Made by a program: the position numbers and the translations under genes. Positions 1 through 8,825 of a DNA stretch of 44,463 nt are shown in pieces. The notes beneath the pieces were generated by a model. The model was not told the DNA's origin. It saw nothing but the letters and a program-made list of their open reading frames with translations, and ran no database searches. Numbering within the stretch: the first letter of the stretch is position 1; each line of letters opens with the position of its first letter. This DNA comes from Anaeromyces robustus (taxonomy: Eukaryota; Neocallimastigomycota; Neocallimastigomycetes; Neocallimastigales; Neocallimastigaceae), in the NCBI GenBank assembly GCA_002104895.1, contig MCFG01000487.1, positions 1 to 44,463 on the forward strand, written 5' to 3'.

Positions 1-308
1 TGGAAATTAATATATAAATTTAATTTATCTTCTTTAGATATTATTTTTTTAAAATTTTCTTTCGAAATTGCAATTTTATTTTTATAATATAAAAGTAATT
101 TTATAATAATATTATTATCATATTTAAATAAAACATTAAATAAATTCTTTAAAATATCATTATGATTATATTTAACTAATATACATATTAATAATCTTAT
201 TTGATATAAAGAAATTATTTCATTGTCGTTATAAATTTTAAATTTTTTAAGAAGATTAATTATTAATTTATTATTGTAATTAGTATTATATTGATTAACA
301 AAATTCAT
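1..308 (-). CDS. Partial hypothetical protein, open at the left edge
   Basis: Reading leftward from an ATG at 308-306, the frame stays open for 102 codons to the window edge. In DNA this A/T-rich (stop codons TAA and TAG expected often) such a run is unlikely by chance. The peptide begins MNFVNQYN and continues as short Leu/Ile/Lys/Asn-rich segments such as LIINLLKKFKIYND, IRLLICILVKYNHNDI and IIIKLLLYYKNKI. They look like amphipathic helix pairs, so a helical-repeat protein such as an ankyrin-type one is possible, but no diagnostic motif is visible. The codon bias (TTA Leu, AAT Asn, AAA Lys) matches the other host-like genes here. The gene would be divergent from the secreted-protein gene at 1112. 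The function is not recognised. Confidence 0.45.
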   Translation of the reverse strand, partial: MNFVNQYNTNYNNKLIINLLKKFKIYNDNEIISLYQIRLLICILVKYNHNDILKNLFNVLFKYDNNIIIKLLLYYKNKIAISKENFKKIISKEDKLNLYINF

Positions 309-793
309 TCCTTATAATAAATCAAAAAGCAATAAATTTAACTAAATCTTTACTTATATTTATAAAATAATGGAATTAATAAATCATTTTATTTAAACAA
401 TTTTTTCTTAATTTAATAGTGTCTGTTTATATAAAATACCATAATTTTTTTTTATTTATATTTATAAAAATAAATAATATTTATTTATAAATTATCAGAA
501 ATATAAATACTAAAATATATATCATAGATATATTTTAACGAAATATAATTAAATATCAAACCACAATAGTATAATTAAATATTTATTATTATAGGAACAA
601 TTGTTAAATAAATATTAAATTTAAAAAACTTTTTTATTAAAACGAGTTTTTACTTATATATATATATATATATAAATATTCATTCATTCATTCATTTATT
701 TATTTATTTATTTATATATTTATTTATTTTTACATTTATATATTTATATATTTATATATTTAATTAATTAATTAATTAATTAATTAATTAATT

Positions 794-838
<45 letters not shown>

Positions 839-1111
839 TTAAATACATTAAAAAATTATAATTTTTTTAAACATATTATATTGTGAACAATGTGCCTTTT
901 AATTAAATTTACATCCACTTTTAAAATTTTATATAAAACATTAAAATAAAATATATATAATAAGGAAGTACAATAATATTTTTATTAAAAAATTTTAATG
1001 AACATTGATATTAAAGTAATTAAATATTTTAAAAATATTTAAAAGATTTTAAATTGATTTTTATTCGATTTTTTAAAAAAAAAAATTAAAGTTATTTTAA
1101 TAAAATTTAAT
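309..1111. repeat. A/T-rich intergenic spacer with tetranucleotide microsatellites
   Basis: No coding signal is visible between the two divergent frames. From about 655 to 845 there is a compound microsatellite: a TA run, then CATT/TTTA units, then AATT units (about 760-795), then TTTA units (about 796-840). Both flanking genes would have their promoters here, but no individual element can be named in sequence this A/T-rich. Confidence 0.7.
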
Positions 1112-2269
1112 ATGTTATTATTAAAATATTTGTTATTTATTACTAGCATCACAGCTAGTAGTAGTAAAACAGTTTCAAATACCACAGCTAGTAATAGTAA
1201 AACAGTTTCAAATGTTGAAACTAAAAATTCAAAAATATCAAAGAATGATATACATAGTGATTCACATTTGGAAACAACAAATGTTACAAAAAATAGTATG
1301 ATCAAAATATTTGATCCATACTATGTTGATTCTTGTAATAATACAATCTATTTTGATAACATTGAAGATTATGCTAGATATATCGGTCCGGATTGGTTCG
1401 GTGTAGGTTATTGTGGTAATAATACAGTAGTTAATAATGTTGGAAGTTATTTCAAAGTTTCTGAAAATAAAAAAAGTAAAAGAGAAAAGGTGGAGATTAA
1501 AAATATAAATCAAAAAGAATATGATATATATGAAAACGAAGATGATAAAAATGAAAATATGGAAGATAATACGTATGACGATGAAGATGAATTGTCTATT
1601 TACAGAGCACGTACTAAAGAAGATTATAAAAAAGAAATTAAAAAACTATATGAAAATTTTATAGAAAATGGTATGAAAAGTATTTCACTAACGAGTAAAA
1701 ATCCTGCGTATAATCCGTATCATCCTGCATTAATTAAAATTAAAGATATAAATGAAAATGAAATTAATTATATTATTACAATGGGAATGCCTTATGAAGT
1801 AGATAAATCATTATATGAGGAATTAATTAAAGATGGACAATCTAAATTTGAAGATTGTGCAAGCATTACTCGTGAACCTGATTCCGTTATTTCATGTACT
1901 GTTGCTTATACAGACGATATTCAAAATACTATTAGTATATCTAATAATGATGGAAAATCGTATCATAAATCGTATAGAAAAGTTTATAGTAAAGGTGATG
2001 CGACTACAAAAGAAATTAGTGAATCACTTCAATTAGCTAATGCTCTTTCTTATAGTAAATCTACTCATGAAAGTGATACAAGTGGGTATACGGAATCTCT
2101 TGAAAAAGTACATAATGTCATTGATTCCGAAAGTTTAGCTAGAACCCAGAGTAAAGAAAATACTCATATGGAATCTACAGAACATACTACTTCTCATATG
2201 AGTGAAGAACATGCTCATACACTTACTAATAGTAAAGAAATAACTGATGAAACCAACTTCAATAAGTAA
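1112..2269 (+). CDS. Predicted secreted protein, acidic with Ser/His/Glu-rich C-terminus
   Basis: This is a 385-residue frame. It starts with a short signal-peptide-like segment (residues 1-16: Met, three Leu, one Lys, then a hydrophobic core ending in small residues), so secretion is inferred. Next comes a Ser/Thr/Asn stalk in which ASSSKTVSN (15-23) is repeated as ASNSKTVSN (26-34); the underlying DNA is a near-exact direct repeat at about 1150-1213. Several N-x-S/T sequons follow. Four cysteines (75, 101, 249, 262) could form two disulfides. Residues about 127-165 are very acidic. The tail from about 305 is low-complexity Ser/Thr/His/Glu with coiled-coil character. No family is recognised. 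The stop overlaps a possible splice donor (AAGTAAAAC at 2264-2272), so the tail could continue in another exon, though no acceptor and coding continuation is evident. The 5' end rests on the first ATG directly before the hydrophobic run. Confidence 0.7.
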   Translation: MLLLKYLLFITSITASSSKTVSNTTASNSKTVSNVETKNSKISKNDIHSDSHLETTNVTKNSMIKIFDPYYVDSCNNTIYFDNIEDYARYIGPDWFGVGYCGNNTVVNNVGSYFKVSENKKSKREKVEIKNINQKEYDIYENEDDKNENMEDNTYDDEDELSIYRARTKEDYKKEIKKLYENFIENGMKSISLTSKNPAYNPYHPALIKIKDINENEINYIITMGMPYEVDKSLYEELIKDGQSKFEDCASITREPDSVISCTVAYTDDIQNTISISNNDGKSYHKSYRKVYSKGDATTKEISESLQLANALSYSKSTHESDTSGYTESLEKVHNVIDSESLARTQSKENTHMESTEHTTSHMSEEHAHTLTNSKEITDETNFNK

Positions 2270-3985
2270 AACTAAGACTGCAGCCCTTCAAGTAACCTAT
2301 ATATAAATTTACTTACAATATATATTAATTTTGATAATTTATATATTTTAAAAACCATATATTCATTATATTAATTTTTTTAACTTGGAGAAAAATTCAA
2401 TGGTTTGGAACATTTACTCAATATTAAATTTTTTTATTTATTTTCAATCTATCTTTTAATGAATATTTTAAATGAATCAATTAAATTGTAAAGATAATAA
2501 CTAATAATATGTGTTTATTTTATTAAATAACAATGTAACACCAAAGTTAATAGTAATATAACATATAACCTATATGTAAAATATATAGCTATATATATAT
2601 TATATATACATATCATATTATATATGTATATATATTACATGTTATACTTTTTTTATTACAATATATGTTTTTATATAAAATTCAGATAAATGATGAAAAA
2701 AAAAAAAAGATGTAACATGCATATTAATTTGTATATATGTTATCACATATGCTATTTATACAAAATATATATATCAAAATATATATTTTATATGATAAAT
2801 AAATTAAACAAATAAATAAATAGATGCTATCATAATATTTATAATACAATGTATGGTATATAATTATATATACATTCAATTAATAAAAAATAATCTAAGT
2901 ATATATATTAAATATAATATATATAACAATATAAGTTTTTAATATATTAAATATAAACATTTAAATAAATAAATCAATAGAGGTAACATTTATATTAACA
3001 TAAATGTATAAATGTTCCAATATAATAAATATATTTAATATATAGACTCTAAATATCTATATAGATTATATTGATATATATAATTATATACACAATATTT
3101 AATATATATCATATATTTTCTGTATAAAAACTCTATAAATTTACATATATATATGTATATATATGTAAATTTACTTACAATATATATAAATTTACTTACA
3201 ATATATATAAATTTACTTACAATATATATTTATACATATATTCTTTGTATAAAAACTCTATAAATATGTATATATATAATATCTGAAGTGAAATGTACTA
3301 TATATTAATTTAATAAAAAAGAGGCAACATTTATGGTAATATTTATGTTAAATTAATATTCTACCACGTAAGTTCAATATATACGTAATATATCTATATA
3401 TATACAGTATTTAATATATATGATGCTATATATCCATATATATTGTATTTAATATAGAAGAATATTTAATATATATAATATTCTGAATAAAGTATATGGA
3501 TATTCACCCATATGCTACGCTATATACTATATATAGTGTAATATATATAAAGAGATAGATAAACATATATACTGAATACATTATATATATAATAAAGTAT
3601 TTATAAATCATATATATTATATATAGGATATGTATACCAATATTTATATTTAAATGAGTCTTAAATTTAAAATGAATTATGAAATGAATAAATAAATGTG
3701 ACATAGATGTTGATATGGAAGCTAAAATGAATGTTACAACAATAATGTGATATAAACAAAGTAGATATTAATATATCAATGTATATATGCCAATTTGTAT
3801 ATTAAAGTATATACATCTATACAGTATTTAACATATATAATATATTATGATTATATATAATTAAACTCTATATTCATTATAAATAGTATATGTGAAGTAA
3901 TGTATGTTTTTATATCCAAAAATGAACTATAAATTATGATGTAACATTCATATATGTTACAGAAGATCATATATAAATGTACTAA

Positions 3986-4017
<32 letters not shown>

Positions 4018-4020
4018 AAG
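2270..4020. repeat. Degenerate satellite-like A/T region with a 21-bp tandem array
   Basis: No coding frame is convincing here. At 3167-3229 three exact 21-bp units (AAATTTACTTACAATATATAT) stand in tandem, and a further copy lies just after the upstream gene near 2306. Around them a looser family of motifs recurs: variants of GATGTAACATTCATAT occur near 2532, 2710, 2982, 3322 and 3940, and TATAAAAACTCTATAAAT occurs at about 3123 and 3243. The spacing is irregular. This looks like an old, diverged satellite rather than unique spacer. Confidence 0.55.
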
Positions 4021-5633
4021 ATAAAAAATATAATGGTTTAACATAAATAATTTTTCATTATAAATAAGTATAAAAGTATAAAAGTATGTATTCTTATATA
4101 TCAATTATGATATATAATATTAAACCTATGCATGCATTTGTATATACATTTTAAAATATATTATTAATAATGTCATAATTATTAATAATAACTTATATAG
4201 ATCAATCTAATATAAGAAATAAATCATATAATTATATATTATATTTTTTTAATTTTTTTTTTCGATGGATAGAATATCTCCCGAAAAATATCTCTAACTA
4301 TGTAATCCTATGTAAGATAGATAAGATTTTATAAATATAAATCTATATAATAATGATAACCTTTTATGACTATATGTCTTTAGAATATCTCTTACAACAT
4401 AATATTTAAATTATTTACATTACATTACGTTTAATTGGGTGTTTATAAATCAGGTCCTAGAATATTCCTTTAACTTGTGGAACATTTTTCTTTATAATTT
4501 TTATTACTTAATAAATGTTTTAAATTGATTAAAGTTAAAAAATAGAATATAACAATAATAAGTGAGAATAATTATAAATCATAATCATCATAATAATAAA
4601 TGAAAAGTAATGAGTATAATAAATATAATAATAAAATAAATATATAAGAATATAAATAAATAAAATATTAATAAATAAGTGAATGAATAAATAAGTTTAT
4701 GAAAAAGTAATAATAACAAGTTCATAATGATTAATTAATTTGCTATTTTTTAATATTTTATTATTATGTTTTTTTTTTTTTTTTAAATTAATTTAATTTA
4801 TCCTTATTATAAATTTTGTTTTGTTTTTTTTTAATTAATTTATACATAAAAAATTTTTAATTTAAAATTTAAAATAAAATATATTAAAAAAAAAAAAAAA
4901 GCCATCAACCTACAGTTTATTTTCATATATTTTATATTTATATTTATTATTATTTATTATTATTATTATTAACTATTAACTTTAATTAATCCGTAATAAT
5001 AATAAAAATAATAAATAATAATAAAGTTTTTATAATTAAATAAATAATAATAATAATAATATATATATATCTATAATTAAATAACATTTATTATTTTAAT
5101 AAAATTATGAAAATATATAATCTATAATTAAAAATGTTGATATTATTATAGAAATAATTTTTTTTTGATTTAAATAAATAATAAAGTTCTTGGCTAATTC
5201 TACTACTCACAATGAAAGAATTAAATCACAACTTTGAAAATAAAATTATATAATTAATATATCATATCATATCATATCATATAATCTATGAAATATTTTT
5301 CAATGATAAAATAAGGGTATAAAGGAGAGAAAAAAAAAGAATTAAATGAGTATGATAACCATGGAAAATTTTTAATAATAATTTTTAATTATTTTTAATT
5401 ATTATTATATAATTATTATTATTTTTTATTAAAAATAACGTTTTTAAGCGAAATGAATATTAAATATTAATTATATGAATATTAAATATTAATAGTTATA
5501 TATTATTATTTATATTTTATTTTATATTTTTTTATTTTATATTTTTTATTATTTTTAACCAAGAAACAAATTGAAAAATAAATTAAATATATTAAGAAAA
5601 TAGAATTTATTTTGTGGTACAAAAAAATATTAA

Positions 5634-5681
<48 letters not shown>

Positions 5682-5757
5682 ATAGATAAATCAATATTAA
5701 TTAAAAAAATAAATATTAATTAAAAAAATAAATATTAATTAATTAAATAAATCAATA

Positions 5758-5788
<31 letters not shown>

Positions 5789-6436
5789 TTAAATAAATAA
5801 ATCAATTAATTAATTAAATAATTAATTAAATATTTAATTTAATCAAAATCCATCGTTTGATTGTTTTTTAAATTTGGTTTTGTTATGAAACATAAATTAA
5901 AAAAATAGAAAATTTGGGATTTTAATTGAAATAAAATTTTTTATTATTATTTTTATACTTTATAAGAAAAAAAATAATAATAAATAAAGTTTTTTTTGTA
6001 CTACAATAAAAATAATTATTTTGATTTTTGAATTTTTTTTTATATTTATGATAATTGAACATTGAACAAAAAAAAAAAAAATAAATTTATTAGTTAAATT
6101 ATCCTTCTATTATTAATTTTTATTTTTATAGTTAAAAAACTTTATAAATTTTATTATGCCATTTATAATATAATCAATAAAAGGTAATATTAAAACAATT
6201 ATTGTTAAGGGAAAAACTATGTATATATAATAATATTTTATATTTTATTATATTATTAATTTATTTATTATTTATTTATATATATATACAATTGTATATA
6301 ATTACAATTATATTTTAAATATATTTCTTAATAAAAATCATAGAAATTCCAGGTATATTCTATTTAATAATTATTAATATATTTATATATTTTCTTTTTA
6401 ATATCTAAGCCATTTTATATCTGAAACATTTAGACT

Positions 6437-6480
<44 letters not shown>

Positions 6481-6920
6481 TTAATTTAAGTATGTTTTGG
6501 TAAAGAATATGTATATTATTTAAATAATTTGGTCATTTTCATTATTCAGATAGATATACTTTTATTTTATTCATTAGATAAAGTTTTAATAACTTTATAA
6601 CTTCTATTGGATATTTAATGAATTTCTATCATAATATTACACTTTAAAACTATAAGAGAAAAGTTGACGAGCGGTCTAGACAATTCAAAAAAAAAAAAAA
6701 AACATTATGAAATATTTGAAAAACACAAGATTATTAAGGATAATACTATATAATAATAATAATAATAATATAAATATATATTGTAATAAATTTAAATAAA
6801 ATAATAAAATAATATTTATTGCTTGATATATTATTTGTAATCAACTGATTTAATTACTATTAAAATTGTAAAAGTTATAATAAATGGTAATCATCATAAA
6901 GAAATTAAAAAAAAAATTGT
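4021..6920. other. A/T-rich spacer without recognisable genes; several microsatellites
   Basis: I see no supportable gene here. It holds simple sequence: an ATATC pentamer run at about 5255-5283, AAAT units at about 5636-5690 and 5760-5790, and a run of about 35 T at 6439-6475. The only GC-richer islet is at 6664-6683 and is listed separately. Long open frames that exist here are translations of the AAAT or TTTA runs. Confidence 0.6.
6660..6706 (+). other. tRNA-like 5' fragment followed by poly(A)
   Basis: The islet TTGACGAGCGGTCTAGACAA resembles the D-arm and A-box of class II tRNAs (Leu/Ser type, consensus TGGCCGAGCGGTCTAAGG). It is followed after six bases by a run of about 16 A. No anticodon arm or B-box follows. 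A tRNA-derived retropseudogene or SINE head would look like this. With about 16 matching bases the resemblance could still be accidental. Confidence 0.25.
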
Positions 6921-7590
6921 AATAAAAGTGTACAATTCTATTTTATTATAATATAATATATTAATAATAATAATAATATTATTATTATATAAAATACAAC
7001 TTCGACAATTCATACAAATAAATATATGTTTTATGTCATTAACAAAAAATGTTATTTTTTATATATATATTTATATGTTATAGAATATTCTATTATTCTG
7101 TATAATATAAAATAATAATAATAATAACATTTTAATAGTATATCATACTCCATTAATAATAATTAATATAAAAATAATATTTGAAAGAAAAACAAAAAAC
7201 AAAAAACAAAAAATTAATATGAATATTAAAAATTGGAAGATGGAAAATTAATATTAATTTAAATATAATAATAATAAAAGTGTACAATTCTACTTTATTA
7301 TATAAAAAACAACTTCAACAATTCATACAAATCAATATATGTTTTATGTCATTAACAAAAAATGTTATTTTATATATATATATTTATATGTTATAGAATA
7401 TTCTATTATTCTATATAATATAAAATAATAATAATAATAACATATTAATAGTATATCATACTCCATTAATAATAATTAATATAAAAATAATATTTGAAAG
7501 AAAAAAACAAAAAACAAAAAACAAAAAATTAATATTATTAATTTTCCATCTTCCAATTTTTAATATTCATATTAATTTAAATATAAAAAT
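6921..7590. repeat. Tandem duplication (~350 bp unit) with a locally inverted segment
   Basis: Copy 1 (about 6921-7267) and copy 2 (about 7268-7590) are nearly identical. Both carry AAAAGTGTACAATTCTA, then CAATTCATACAAAT, the ATATGTTTTATGTCATTAAC block, TATAGAATATTCTATTATTC, and an AAAAAC ladder. Near the 3' end of each copy, a segment of about 36 bp (7219-7258 in copy 1, 7537-7570 in copy 2) has opposite orientation: copy 1 reads TTGGAAGATGGAAAATTAAT and copy 2 reads its reverse complement. Both copies then rejoin as ATTAATTTAAATATA. Small indels in A/T runs separate them otherwise. Confidence 0.85.
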
Positions 7591-8078
7591 TATTCCTGTT
7601 TTATAATTAGATTGATTAATATAAATATTTTATTAATAAATAAAATTTATTATATATATAAATATTAAATGTTTATTTTTTATTATTATTATTTAAAGTT
7701 TTTAATTATTTTTAATTCTTTTTTATATTTTTTATCAAAAAAAATTTTTTTTTTGATATTTTAATTATCAATAATGGCTAATTAATAATTAATATTCAAA
7801 TATATTTCCTTAATATCAATATTTTTATTATTATTATTATTTTCTCCATTTTTTTTTCATATAAATAATTAAGAAATTCCCTTTTTATTTTTAAAAAATA
7901 TATAGAAAAAAGAAATATTTTTCTTTATTCATTTTATATTTGTTATTAAACGAAACTTCTTTTCAAAGAAAAAAATTTTTTTTTTTCTTTTACAATATAG
8001 ACTACAAAAAAAAAAAAAAAAACTCTAATAGATTATAATTATTATTTAAATCTAAAATACTAAATATATAATTATAAA
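7591..8078. other. A/T-rich spacer, nothing recognised
   Basis: Short homopolymer and TTA-rich sequence with no coding frame, RNA-like islet or repeat structure that I can support. Confidence 0.6.
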
Positions 8079-8282
<204 letters not shown>

Positions 8283-8825
8283 TAATTGTATTTTAACAAA
8301 GTATTATACAAAAAAGATATTATTAATTCTACAGAATAAAAAAAAAATTTATATATTTATAAATTGAAAGGAAAAAACTTTTAACTCTGATAATAATCAA
8401 AAAAAAATTAATTATTTTTTTTATTAAATAATATCAAAAAATATTTAATTATAATTTTTCATAATTTAACAAAAAACTAATAATTTATTAAAAAAAAAAT
8501 AAAATTAATATAATATAATATAATATAATATAATATAATATAATATAATATAATAATTTTATATAAATTATTTAAAATATAAAATTATTCAGAGATTAAC
8601 ATCTAATAATTTAATATAATATAATAACAATAAAATATATATTAGAAAAATTTTATTATAATTTTAAATAATATATATTTTTTAAAAAAAAAATACACTA
8701 TAATAATTAAAGAAATATAAAAATAATAATTTTAATTTAATATAATAATATTTTATATTAAAAAAAGAAAAAAAAAGATTTTTAAAGTAATTTTTTTTAA
8801 AAAAAAAAGAAGAAAAAACGTAAAC
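8283..8825. promoter_or_regulatory. Spacer upstream of the NRPS, with an ATAAT pentamer array
   Basis: This A/T-only stretch must hold whatever promoter the NRPS used. A TAATA pentamer array occupies about 8508-8556. The last 60 bases before the ATG are an A-rich leader with short T runs (ending AAAAAACGTAAAC), a common leader type in A/T-rich fungi. No specific binding site can be called. Confidence 0.3.

Noticed and set aside
1039-1513. Minus-strand frames opposite the secreted-protein gene
   Set aside because: They are antisense shadows of the plus-strand gene, including its duplicated stalk.
3167-3229. CRISPR-like array
   Set aside because: Units are directly adjacent without spacers, and the genome is eukaryotic.
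3504-3704. Minus-strand 66-codon frame
   Set aside because: Composed of TATA-type repeats inside the satellite-like region; low-complexity Ile/Tyr only.
5506-5694. Minus-strand frame beginning with repeated LFIY
   Set aside because: It is produced by the AAAT tetranucleotide run; there is no coding character outside the repeat.
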